A DNA stretch of 27,331 bases from Syntrophomonas sp. UBA4911 (lineage in GTDB: Bacteria; Bacillota; Syntrophomonadia; Syntrophomonadales; Syntrophomonadaceae), in assembly GCA_002398105.1 (NCBI GenBank), contig DHCD01000031.1:24888-52218 (forward strand), in the 5' to 3' direction. The notes below the pieces were generated by a model. That model worked only from the letters and a program-made list of their open reading frames with translations, made no database searches and was not told the origin of the DNA. The position numbers were made by a program, and so were the translations under genes. Shown one piece after another: positions 1 to 7,298 of the stretch (its first letter is position 1; each line of letters begins with the position of its first letter).

Positions 1-90
1 CACCGCGAGTTTCTCCTGAGATTGGGGGCGGGTTCATTCTTGGGTACCAAGCGTTCGAAACGGATAATAATCAGCCATTCCCGCCGTCTT

Positions 91-831
91 TTATTTTTCC
101 ACACAGATACAGAAACTCTTTATCACCGATTTTTTTCTTTGATCGCTTGGGGCGACGAATACGGCTCTTTCAATATCCAGGATTATTTTCTTCACCCCGG
201 CGCCGATAAAGAAGGCGGTATCCCAGGCCGGGCGCTCAATGCGGCTTAGCGGCAATTTTTTAGAGATTTCATCCATGATGTGCAGATCCACATCTTTGAC
301 AAATTCCTTTTTGTGGGGATCAATATAGGCGCCGGACTCTCTGTATTCCCGGTAAAGGTCATGATGATGATGAAGGCAATGGTTGCCGTCAAAATTAACC
401 ATCCTGCCCCCGGGCTTAAGCACTCGCAGCCACTCTCTATAGGCTTCTTCCGGATATTCCAGATTCCAGGTAAGATTCCTGGAAACAATGTAATCAAAGC
501 TCTCGTCCTCAAAGAGCAGCTTTTGGGCATCCATCCGCTGCAGGCGAATCCGCACATTTACGGCCTGCGCATTTTTTTGAGCGTATTCCAGCATATTTTC
601 CGTATAGTCCACCGCAAAAACTTGGTGTCCGCACTGGGCCAGCAATATGGCCAAAAAACCGGGCCCGCAGCCCACGTCCAGACATTTCAATTTTTCTTGG
701 GCCGGCGCATAGCGTTGGAGCAGGTCAAGCCAGATATCTTTCTGGTCGGTTTTCAGTTGATCAATATTGCTGAGAGAAAATCCCTCCGCTCTGAGATTCC
801 AGTAATCCCTGATTCTTTGCCGTTGTTCCAT
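91..831 (-). CDS. Class I SAM-dependent methyltransferase with His cluster
   Basis: Predicted cytosolic methyltransferase of 246 aa, last visible gene of the importer operon. Motif I (DVGCGPG, residues 52-58) and the acidic motif II (AVDYTENM, about 73-80) form a Rossmann-type SAM site; a VLKPGGR post-motif follows at 137-143. A conspicuous histidine cluster, DGNHCLHHHHD (148-158), lies just after the core and could bind a metal or be part of the acceptor pocket; that is inference. The ATG lies 2 bases beyond the stop of the preceding methyltransferase, and its ribosome site (GAAAGGAA) overlaps that gene's end, so the two are probably translationally coupled. Substrate cannot be read from sequence. 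Co-occurrence with a metal/corrinoid-type importer suggests modification of an imported or secreted chelator, or detoxification of a metalloid, but neither is shown. Confidence 0.85.
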   Translation of the reverse strand: MEQRQRIRDYWNLRAEGFSLSNIDQLKTDQKDIWLDLLQRYAPAQEKLKCLDVGCGPGFLAILLAQCGHQVFAVDYTENMLEYAQKNAQAVNVRIRLQRMDAQKLLFEDESFDYIVSRNLTWNLEYPEEAYREWLRVLKPGGRMVNFDGNHCLHHHHDLYREYRESGAYIDPHKKEFVKDVDLHIMDEISKKLPLSRIERPAWDTAFFIGAGVKKIILDIERAVFVAPSDQRKKSVIKSFCICVEK

Positions 832-833
832 GA

Positions 834-1511
834 TTATTCCTTTCTCCCCTTTATTAAATACCAGGTCAGGCGTTGGGGATCATGGGAAAGCAACTGGGGG
901 CAGGCGATCCCCTCCACGTCGACAAAACCCGCCTCCTGTAATACCCGGATAAGCGTTTCTTTCACAGCGTATTTTAAAGGCAGGATATCTTCCACTTCTT
1001 TGGTGTAATGATCGCTTTGCGGCGCATCCTTTTCATTTTCACCCACCGTGCAAAAGCACAGCAATCTCCCGTTTGGTTTCAGCACCCGCCGCCATTCTTT
1101 TAAGCTAACCTGAGGCTCCAGCAGCGTCCATAGCAGCCACCGGTTTATAACCGCATCCACGCTGTTGTCGGGGAAGGGCAGATTTTCCGCGGTACTGCAG
1201 ATAATGTTGATGCTCAGATTGTTTTGTCCGGCATGTTTTTGGGCGATTGCCAGCATACCTGCGGACAGATCCACGCAATGGCACCTTTTATAGCTGAGCC
1301 CGGCCGCGTACAGGGACAAGAAACCCGTTCCTCCGCCCACATCCACCACATCAATATCCTCATTTTGGCCCAAATAGGTCTTCAATACTTTCATCCATTC
1401 CCTTCCGGAATATTGCTGATTTAAGTCATCATAAGATTGGGCGTGGTCATCCCAGCGTTTTCGGATTACTCCGAGCGCCGTATTCATTTCCGCTTCAACT
1501 CCCCTTTTCAT
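834..1511 (-). CDS. Class I SAM-dependent methyltransferase
   Basis: A 225-aa Methyltransf_11/25-like protein. The SAM-binding motif I is VDVGGGTGF (residues 56-64), motif II acidic end CVDLSAGML, and a VLKPNGRLL motif marks the end of the core sheet. The N-terminus (RKRWDDHAQSYDDL) resembles the helical cap of small-molecule methyltransferases. It sits 47 bases after the ABC ATPase gene on the same strand and 2 bases before a second, divergent methyltransferase; the two differ in the core and are not recent duplicates. The start is uncertain: the ATG at 1511 has a poor ribosome site, while the in-frame ATG at 1487 has AGGGGAG about 11 bases upstream. Acceptor substrate unknown. Confidence 0.85.
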   Translation of the reverse strand: MKRGVEAEMNTALGVIRKRWDDHAQSYDDLNQQYSGREWMKVLKTYLGQNEDIDVVDVGGGTGFLSLYAAGLSYKRCHCVDLSAGMLAIAQKHAGQNNLSINIICSTAENLPFPDNSVDAVINRWLLWTLLEPQVSLKEWRRVLKPNGRLLCFCTVGENEKDAPQSDHYTKEVEDILPLKYAVKETLIRVLQEAGFVDVEGIACPQLLSHDPQRLTWYLIKGRKE

Positions 1512-1558
1512 TATTATCCCAGTTCCATCCTTTTACAGTTTCTTGCAACCTGCTTCCT

Positions 1559-2314
1559 TCAGATCGGGGCAATCGGAGTCACATTAAAATATCCCCGCCC
1601 GTTTTTTTCCACATCCACCTTCACATGATACACGCTTTCCAGCAGGTCGGGCCGCAGCACCTCCTGAGGCGGGCCCTGGGTTTTGATTTGGGTATCGTCC
1701 AGCAGGATCATGTTATCGCCGTACCTGGAGGCCAGCATCAGGTCGTGGACCACAAATATCGTAATGGCCCCGGTTTCTTTCGTATAACTTCGGGCCTGAT
1801 CCATCACGATCAACTGATGCCTTAAATCCAGGGCGTTGGTCGGTTCGTCCAACAATAATACCCGGGGATGGGAGACCAAAGACTGGGCCATGAAAATCAG
1901 CTGCTTTTGCCCGCCGCTCAACTGATGGAACGGTTTTTGGCTTAGAGCCAGCAGGTTTAAGCGGGTGAGAACGTCGGTCACCGCCTGGATTTGATCTTCT
2001 CCCACCTTCCAGCGCAAATCTTTGACCAGCCCTAAAAGCACCATTTCAAATACGGTCAGGCGGGCTGCCGCGTTGCCCATTTGCGGCACATAGGCGATAT
2101 CCTGGCTCGAATAGTTCCGCTTCTCATCATACAGGCGGACCGTACCGCCGCGCCTGACCAATTTGGCGATGGCCTTGATCAAGGTTGTTTTGCCAACCCC
2201 GTTTTTTCCAATGACAGCGGTCATGTTTCCACCGTTAAACCTGGCGGAAACATGGTCGATAATTACTTGACTGCCGTATTTAACCTGTAAATTTTCAATA
2301 CTGAGCTGCAGCAT
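1559..2314 (-). CDS. ABC transporter ATP-binding protein, iron/cobalamin (FecE/BtuD) type
   Basis: Nucleotide-binding subunit that powers import through the FecCD permease encoded next to it. At 251 aa it is the usual family length and has all ABC motifs: Walker A GKNGVGKTT (37-45), Q-loop VPQ (near 78), signature LSGGQKQ (132-138), Walker B LLLDEPTNALD (153-163) and switch histidine VVHD (190). The ATG at 2314 is chosen because similarity to family N-termini (MLQLSIENLQVKYG) begins there; longer in-frame TTG starts exist upstream but lack ribosome sites. It lies 73 bases after the permease stop. The family serves Fe-siderophores, haem and vitamin B12, and sequence alone does not separate these. 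Confidence 0.92.
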   Translation of the reverse strand: MLQLSIENLQVKYGSQVIIDHVSARFNGGNMTAVIGKNGVGKTTLIKAIAKLVRRGGTVRLYDEKRNYSSQDIAYVPQMGNAAARLTVFEMVLLGLVKDLRWKVGEDQIQAVTDVLTRLNLLALSQKPFHQLSGGQKQLIFMAQSLVSHPRVLLLDEPTNALDLRHQLIVMDQARSYTKETGAITIFVVHDLMLASRYGDNMILLDDTQIKTQGPPQEVLRPDLLESVYHVKVDVEKNGRGYFNVTPIAPI

Positions 2315-2387
2315 TTTATGGTTTCGTTCCTTTCTGTTCAATAACGCCAACAGGCTTTATCCATCGGGTTATCCACGGCTTTTTCGG

Positions 2388-3428
2388 TTACCCTTTATAC
2401 CTTAACAAAAGAACAAACAAAAACGGGACCCCGACGATGGAGGTGACAATTCCCACCGGCAGCATGGAACCCACCGACATCAGTTTGGATACCACGGAAG
2501 AAAGCAGCATCAGCAGCCCGCCGAAGCAAGCGCAGAGAGGCAGCAGATACCGCTGGTCCTCTCCCAGCAAAAGGCGGGCGCAATGGGGAGCGACCAATCC
2601 CACAAAACCCACGGTGCCGATAAAGGCCACCGCTTCCGCAATCAAAAAAGCACTGATCACAAACACGCCGAAACGCAGCTTTTCCACATTGATCCCCAGG
2701 CTATAGGCCCTTTCCTCCCCGGCGCTCAAGGCCGTCAGTTTCCACGACCACCCCAACAGCAGCAGTGAACCGAACACCAGCATCACCCCATTGACGGCAA
2801 CGCTGGTCCAGGTGGAACGGGCCAGATTGCCGAAAGTCCAACTGGAAATGACCTGGGCAATTTCAGCGGAGGCCCGGTATTGCAGAAACTGCTGCAAGGC
2901 TGAAAAAAAGAAGTTCATAATGATACCGGTTAAAATCAAAGTGGTGGTGGACATACCTTTGAGCTTTCCCATAAAGAAGATCAACATGGAAACCAGCATG
3001 GCCAATAAAAACGCCAAGAGGGAAGTCCCCAGCCATAAATAGCCGGCGACGGCAAAGCCCACGGTGATGGAAATAGCCGCCCCAAAACTGGCGGCGGCCG
3101 AGATCCCCAGAGTATACGGGCTTGCCAGCGGATTATTGGTAATGGTTTGAACCTGCAGGCCGGCTACGCCCAGGGAGCCCCCTACAAAAATGCAGGTAAG
3201 CGTCATGGGCAGACGTATGTCCCACAGCACGACGGTGTTAACGGTTTGCGCACCGGGACCTGCCCACAAGGCCGTTAAGATGGCTTGGACGCCGATATTA
3301 GCCGAACCCACGGCCAAATCGGCAATTACCGCCAGGAAAAGTGCCGCCAGGGAACAGAGGCTGATGATAATCCGGCTTTTATTAATATCCGTATAGATAC
3401 TTGTACAGACAGGATTATTTTGCTGCAA
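2388..3428 (-). CDS. ABC transporter permease, FecCD/BtuC family
   Basis: Membrane subunit of a type II (BtuCD-like) importer for iron complexes or corrinoids. It is rich in hydrophobic segments consistent with about ten transmembrane helices. Family landmarks are visible: the first helix followed by AVGS, the RLP motif (DIRLPMTL), NPLASPYTLGIS, and the coupling-helix region GTVGFVGLVAPH that docks on the ATPase. The start is ambiguous. The TTG at 3428 (346 aa) follows AAAAGGAA by 9 bases and is chosen; the reading frame stays open to a TTG at 3464 whose GGAGG is only one base away. It lies between the receptor lipoprotein gene (stop at 3520) and the ATPase, as expected for one operon. Confidence 0.9.
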   Translation of the reverse strand: MQQNNPVCTSIYTDINKSRIIISLCSLAALFLAVIADLAVGSANIGVQAILTALWAGPGAQTVNTVVLWDIRLPMTLTCIFVGGSLGVAGLQVQTITNNPLASPYTLGISAAASFGAAISITVGFAVAGYLWLGTSLLAFLLAMLVSMLIFFMGKLKGMSTTTLILTGIIMNFFFSALQQFLQYRASAEIAQVISSWTFGNLARSTWTSVAVNGVMLVFGSLLLLGWSWKLTALSAGEERAYSLGINVEKLRFGVFVISAFLIAEAVAFIGTVGFVGLVAPHCARLLLGEDQRYLLPLCACFGGLLMLLSSVVSKLMSVGSMLPVGIVTSIVGVPFLFVLLLRYKG

Positions 3429-3519
3429 AATTATAAATTCCTTTTTAAATTGTTGTTCAACCAAGCCTCCAAGGAAGCCATTACCCGGGGAAATTTCCCT
3501 GGAATCTCCAAATTCAGGG

Positions 3520-4698
3520 CTATTTCAGTTTAATCATAAAGGTTCCGGTATATTTTAACTCCGGCAGATATTTGGCATAGTAGTCGTTCATGGTCTTTTC
3601 CGGGTCCAGGTCCTTAAACAGATCGGGATAAATCACCTTGGCCATATACTGGGTAAAGGTATAATCAATCATATTGCGCAGACTGCCGTGGTCAATGCCG
3701 TAAATTTCGCCATTTTTGACCGCAGTCAGGTTCTTCCATTCCGGTCTTTGGGCAAAACCTTTCAGGCGCGCCTGCGCCGTATTTTCGTCAACGGTGAATC
3801 CCATTCGCATCTGGTCGCCCTTGGTGTCCCCGGACCAGATGGAACCGCCGATAAAAATGGTGTCCGGATCGGAAGTCAGGACTAATTCCTTATCCAGCGG
3901 GGCATAACCGGCTTGCAGGTTTCCTGCCAGATTTTTGGCCTCCAGGTTGTTGATAATTCCTCCCCAAAGCATGGAATTGCCGTAACTGTTACCGTATTCC
4001 CCCACCCCTTTGTTGCCGAGTTCCACATAGACTTTCTTTTGCTTTTTTTCGGCAGGCAGGGCGGCGATTCTCGCTTTGACATCATTGATAGCCTGGACAT
4101 AAGCGTCAATCTGCTCCTGGGCGACTTTTTCCCGGCCCAGCAGCTTCCCTAATATCTCCGTGCTTCTGCTGTGGTTCTCCAGCTTTTGCGCGTGATAGTC
4201 CAGCACGACAACCTTGATCCCGGCAGCTTCAAAAGCGGCGATGCTCTGGTTGTTGGCGGTAAATTGCGAATTGCTCATCAGAATAATATCCGGCTTCAGC
4301 GAAACGATCAGCTCCGCATTTAAAATATCGTCATGATAGCCCCCAATACTGGTAATCCCGCCTTCACCGCCCAGCATACGGGGAAAGGCCTGGGTAAATA
4401 CGGTATATTCACCAAATCGGGTATCTTCCCAGCCGTCGAAAGTCATGCCCACTACCTGGTCCAGGCTTTCGGCCCCGCCGACCATGAGAAAGTTGGCAAT
4501 ATAGTTGGCTACGATGTACTTTTCGGGCCGGAATTCCAGCTCAATCCTGCGTCCGGCCAGATCGCTAAAGGTTATGGCGGCAGAAGATTGCTGCCTATTG
4601 GAGCCGGCCGGCGGAGCATTTTCTCCTTTATTGGAGCAAGCGGACGCAGATAAAACCAGCAGTAAGCACATTAGTATTAAAGCCAGCTTTTTCTTCAT
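3520..4698 (-). CDS. ABC transporter substrate-binding lipoprotein (FepB/BtuF-like)
   Basis: Extracellular receptor of the importer, 392 aa, probably lipid-anchored. The N-terminus has a charged start (MKKK), a hydrophobic core and a lipobox-like LSASAC, giving a lipidated Cys near residue 21. The mature part starts with the family pattern ITFSDLAGRRIEL followed by PEKYIVAN, and has LKPDIILM and GIKVVVLDY, typical of the two-lobed periplasmic-binding fold with a connecting helix (peripla_BP_2). The ATG is preceded by GAGGGA at suitable distance. It is first in the operon, downstream of a long non-coding region with a strong terminator hairpin. Ligand (ferric chelate, corrinoid or other metallophore) is unresolved; no cobalamin riboswitch was recognised upstream. 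Confidence 0.9.
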   Translation of the reverse strand: MKKKLALILMCLLLVLSASACSNKGENAPPAGSNRQQSSAAITFSDLAGRRIELEFRPEKYIVANYIANFLMVGGAESLDQVVGMTFDGWEDTRFGEYTVFTQAFPRMLGGEGGITSIGGYHDDILNAELIVSLKPDIILMSNSQFTANNQSIAAFEAAGIKVVVLDYHAQKLENHSRSTEILGKLLGREKVAQEQIDAYVQAINDVKARIAALPAEKKQKKVYVELGNKGVGEYGNSYGNSMLWGGIINNLEAKNLAGNLQAGYAPLDKELVLTSDPDTIFIGGSIWSGDTKGDQMRMGFTVDENTAQARLKGFAQRPEWKNLTAVKNGEIYGIDHGSLRNMIDYTFTQYMAKVIYPDLFKDLDPEKTMNDYYAKYLPELKYTGTFMIKLK

Positions 4699-4847
4699 TT
4701 TTTCTTATTCCCTCTCTCAATTAAGATTTTTTGATTTGTTTTCTGTATATTGTTTATTAAGATGAATCCAGCAAAAATTTCTCATAGCTGATATCACATG
4801 TCCAAATAGATACGTAAAAAATCATAGCTATCACTTTACCCTTTCAA

Positions 4848-4906
4848 ATAAAAAACCACGCAGGAAGAAACCCCAGCTACTGCGGGTTTTTTCAACCTTC
4901 GTGGTT
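4848..4906 (-). terminator. Strong hairpin terminator upstream of the importer operon
   Basis: On the minus strand AACCACG (4900-4906) pairs with CGTGGTT (4854-4860), enclosing a second stem AAACCC/GGGTTT (4884-4889 with 4868-4873); a T run follows at 4850-4855. No gene lies upstream on this strand before the divergent etfB, so the hairpin would stop transcripts inside the 5' leader of the receptor gene. It may therefore be an attenuator, or simply block antisense transcription from the etf side. The inner stem followed by T6 could also act on the plus strand. Confidence 0.6.
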
Positions 4907-4965
4907 AACTTATCTAAATATCCGATTTAACAGCTTTAACAATTTTATTGATCAATCAAGCCTTC

Positions 4966-4994
4966 TTGGCTCAATCACATGCAGTTATTATAAA
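4966..4994 (+). promoter_or_regulatory. Candidate sigma-A promoter for etfBA
   Basis: TTGGCT (4966-4971) and TATAAA (4989-4994) are separated by 17 bases, close to the vegetative consensus. Transcription would begin near 5001 and give a leader of about 240 nt before etfB. The -35 box lies inside a small inverted sequence (AGCC-TTCTT-GGCT), and the perfect palindrome ATTGATCAAT lies just upstream (4948-4957), either of which could be an operator. Confidence 0.5.
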
Positions 4995-5000
4995 AAATAA

Positions 5001-5240
5001 TTATTCCTTTGTCGATCCAAAATATGGTATAAGTGGGGCATCGCCCCTTTCGACTGCGGTGCTCATTGCGGGATGTATACCCAGTCCCAGTCGGTCCCAA
5101 AGCGCGGATTTTTCTATAAAAAATACCTGGGTATGTCTGAGATATCAGGTATTATAAAGCTAGGGAGGAGAGTGATGAATATATGAGCACAGGGATGAAT
5201 ATAAGAACAATCATAAACTTTATACAAGGGGGTAAAGAGA
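5001..5240 (+). promoter_or_regulatory. Structured 5' leader of etfB with competing stems and small uORFs
   Basis: Three stems can be drawn. A: GGTATA (5026-5031) with TATACC (5076-5081), enclosing a tight GGGGC-ATC-GCCCC hairpin (5035-5047). B: ATACCCAG (5077-5084) with CTGGGTAT (5127-5134). C: AATACCTG (5122-5129) with CAGGTATT (5146-5153). B shares bases with both A and C, so A+C and B exclude each other. Downstream, GGGAGGAG precedes a three-codon ORF (5175-5186), and a second ATG at 5195 opens a 31-codon frame overlapping the etfB start. No known riboswitch class was recognised. Confidence 0.4.
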
Positions 5241-5996
5241 ATGAATATAGTGGTGGCTATCAAACAGGTGCCGGATATACAGCAGATTAGGATAAGGAAT
5301 CGCGAGCCCGTCCTGGAAGGAGTATCCTATACTATTGGGAAAATCGATAAAAATGCCCTGGAAGCGGGGGTTCAGTTGAAAGAGTCCAGCCAGAGCAATG
5401 TAATTGTATTATCCGCAGGGAATGAGGAGATTGAGGAAACAGTTAAGGAAGCCCTGGCAATAGGAGCAGATGAAGCCTGTTTAGTGATAGACGATAAGCT
5501 TAATGATCTTGAGAGCGAAAAGATTGCCGGCGTGCTGGCCGCGGCTGTAAAAAAGATGGATGATGTAGGGATATTGCTGTTCGGAGAAGGCAGCAGTGAT
5601 AATTACTCCGGGCAAGTAAGTTCCCGGGTAGCTGAACTCTTAGGGCTTCCTCAGGTAGGATACGCCAGCTCGATTCTGTTGGAGGGCCAAACCGCTAAAA
5701 TCACCCGCCAGCTGGAAGACGAAGAAGAATTGCTGGAGGTACAGCTGCCCGTCGCAGTGAGTATCCTGGGTGACAGCAATGAGCCGCGTATTCCTTCCGT
5801 TACTCAGATATTGAAGGCAGGCAGAAAACCCCAAGAGATATTGGGATTAGGCGATCTGGATATAGAACTGTCAGGGGAAAAGACCGTCATGACCCTGAGT
5901 GCCCTGGCGCCGGAAACCGATCGCAAACGGATTTTTCTTAACAGTGCAGGTGAGTTGGTGGCAGCTTTACAGGCCAATGGATTTATAGGGAGGTAA
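5241..5996 (+). CDS. etfB: Electron transfer flavoprotein subunit beta
   Basis: Beta subunit (251 aa) of a heterodimeric ETF that carries electrons between acyl-CoA or other flavin dehydrogenases and the membrane or ferredoxin systems. The N-terminus MNIVVAIKQVPD is diagnostic of EtfB/FixA, followed by a KNALEAGVQLKE helix and a LPQVGYASS segment matching the family core. The start has AAGGGGG 7 bases upstream. etfA follows after 6 bases, with its ribosome site inside the end of etfB. No acyl-CoA dehydrogenase, FixC/FixX or DUF224 iron-sulfur reductase gene is adjacent in the window, so the electron donor is unknown. Upstream lies an unusual leader. The C-terminal arm is family-like but diverges from classical mitochondrial EtfB. 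Confidence 0.93.
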   Translation: MNIVVAIKQVPDIQQIRIRNREPVLEGVSYTIGKIDKNALEAGVQLKESSQSNVIVLSAGNEEIEETVKEALAIGADEACLVIDDKLNDLESEKIAGVLAAAVKKMDDVGILLFGEGSSDNYSGQVSSRVAELLGLPQVGYASSILLEGQTAKITRQLEDEEELLEVQLPVAVSILGDSNEPRIPSVTQILKAGRKPQEILGLGDLDIELSGEKTVMTLSALAPETDRKRIFLNSAGELVAALQANGFIGR

Positions 5997-6002
5997 TAAA
6001 AT

Positions 6003-6935
6003 ATGGCAGCGATATTGATATACAGCGAAAAGAGTTCTTTAGCCCTAGAGCTGCTCACCGCAGCCGGAATTCTGGCTCAGGGCTGTTCTTCAGAAGTAAA
6101 AGGACTTTGCCTTAACAATGATGAACAGGCAGCTGAAATGGCAAGTAAGGGAACCGCAACCTTCCATATAAAAAATGAGAACATTAATCCGGCTGATACC
6201 GCCTCGGTGGCGGCAGCGCTGGAGCAGGCAGCAGAAAAATTGGATGCCTCAATTGTGATTCTGGCTTCCAACCGCCGGGGCAAAGAACTCGCCGGCCGTT
6301 TGGCGCAAAAACTTCAGGCCGGCTGCCTGACTGACGTAACCGGCCTGGCAGTGGTGGACGGAAAAGTTCAGTGCCGCCGGAATGCTTTGAGCGGGTCGGT
6401 TATTGCCACCCAGCAGATAGAGAGTAAGCGGCAGGTCATAGCCCTGGCGCCACGTTCTTTTGAAGCAGCACCAGCTAAGGAAGGCGGCAGCATCCAGGAT
6501 TTGGAAATCACAGCAGCAGCATCACCTTTGAAAGTGATTGCAGGCCGACCCAAAACGGGAGACACGGTGGACATAGGAGCAGCCGAGATCCTGGTGATCG
6601 TCGGCCAGGGCATGGAAGAAGAGGATTTGCACTGGGCTGAATCAATAGCTAAAAGCCTGGGAGGCGAGATAGCCTGTTCGAAGCCGGTGGCAACTGATAG
6701 AAAATGGTTCCCGGAAGACCGGATAGTGGGTTTGTCAGGTAAGATATGCAAGCCCCGGCTGGCCATAATAATGGGTGTATCCGGACAGGTGCAGTTCACG
6801 GTAGGCATACGTGACGCTGATACCATAATGGCTGTAAACAAGGATGAAAACGCCAGCATTCTGCAGATGGCTGATTACGCCATGGTGGCTGATCTCAAGG
6901 AAGTACTGCCGGAACTGGCCAAGTCCTTTGGGTAA
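6003..6935 (+). CDS. etfA: Electron transfer flavoprotein subunit alpha
   Basis: Alpha subunit (310 aa) that holds the catalytic FAD of ETF. The N-terminal domain (1 to about 180) is the EtfA/FixB alpha-beta fold, and the C-terminal FAD domain is recognised by PEDRIVGLSGK, CKPRLAIIMGVSG, IMAVNKDENASI and MADYAMVADL. Two positions normally conserved in the FAD site look altered: the SR of the usual SRP/SRA motif reads SK (226-227), and the His of the GISGAIQH motif is Phe (265, GVSGQVQF). The usual residues are recalled from the family, not from an alignment made here. ATG at 6003 follows GGGAGG, and the gene is coupled to etfB. It converges on yabR across a repeat and two hairpins. Confidence 0.92.
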   Translation: MAAILIYSEKSSLALELLTAAGILAQGCSSEVKGLCLNNDEQAAEMASKGTATFHIKNENINPADTASVAAALEQAAEKLDASIVILASNRRGKELAGRLAQKLQAGCLTDVTGLAVVDGKVQCRRNALSGSVIATQQIESKRQVIALAPRSFEAAPAKEGGSIQDLEITAAASPLKVIAGRPKTGDTVDIGAAEILVIVGQGMEEEDLHWAESIAKSLGGEIACSKPVATDRKWFPEDRIVGLSGKICKPRLAIIMGVSGQVQFTVGIRDADTIMAVNKDENASILQMADYAMVADLKEVLPELAKSFG

Positions 6936-6954
6936 GAAGCAGGCTAATTAGAAC

Positions 6955-7005
6955 ATAGACGCCCTCTTCGAGGACAACTGATACTCGTTATACTCGCAAT
7001 TAAGG
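6955..7005 (+). repeat. 51-bp dispersed repeat, copy A
   Basis: This block matches the minus strand of 11275-11325 at 49 of 51 positions by eye; similarity continues more weakly for about 30 bases through ACGCAG-type and GACGCGGAA-type motifs. It starts 19 bases after the etfA stop, in a 363-base gap that holds no gene. Further along, GACGCGGAA (about 7029-7037) can pair with two TTCCGCGTC copies near 7081 and 7111, giving alternative foldbacks. The two copies lie in inverted orientation on either side of the yabR-mazG block. Confidence 0.85.
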
Positions 7006-7175
7006 GTGCAAATTACGCAGATTTATTAGACGCGGAAACCGCGGAATCTTTTAAGGGAATAAGCGGACTTTAAAGTTTTCTTCCGCGTCCTTCCTTCTGA
7101 ATTCCCTGAATTCCGCGTCAAAAAACTAGCGAAACCGTAGGACTATTTTCATTCTTGGTTGCGATCTTTCGGGCC

Positions 7176-7202
7176 ATGCCGGGTTAATGCCAAACCCGGC
7201 AT
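7176..7202 (+). terminator. GC-rich hairpin downstream of etfA
   Basis: ATGCCGGGTT (7176-7185) and AACCCGGCAT (7193-7202) form a perfect 10-bp stem with a 7-base loop. It is followed by AAAAC rather than a T run, so it may stabilise the etfBA transcript end rather than terminate on its own. Confidence 0.35.
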
Positions 7203-7241
7203 AAAACTCGGGGCCAAAAGCATTCAGGCCTAATCGTCCCA

Positions 7242-7272
7242 AAAGGCCATGTTTCAATAAAACATGGCCTTT
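7242..7272. terminator. Bidirectional hairpin between convergent etfA and yabR
   Basis: AAAGGCCATGTTT (7242-7254) and AAACATGGCCTTT (7260-7272) form a perfect 13-bp stem around a 5-base loop. The A/T-rich stem ends give a short T tract on either strand. It lies 26 bases beyond the yabR stop and between two convergent operons, the usual place for a shared terminator. Confidence 0.7.
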
Positions 7273-7298
7273 CTAACAATTTGCTTGCCCTGATCTCT

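Noticed and set aside
1..18. Possible start of a further minus-strand gene (GTG at 1-3 preceded by AGGAGA)
   Set aside because: Only the putative start codon is inside the window, so nothing supports coding.
280..1008. Long plus-strand open frame (242 codons)
   Set aside because: It is antisense to two clear methyltransferases and shows no domain or ribosome site.
2357..2377. Tandem TTATCCA motifs (TTATCCATC, TTATCCACG) between permease and ATPase genes
   Set aside because: One is only a two-mismatch DnaA box and the gap is an ordinary intra-operon spacer; likely chance.
4699..5000. Cobalamin riboswitch or Fur box upstream of the importer receptor gene
   Set aside because: No B12-box-like core or Fur-type GATAAT repeats could be recognised; only the terminator hairpin is supported.
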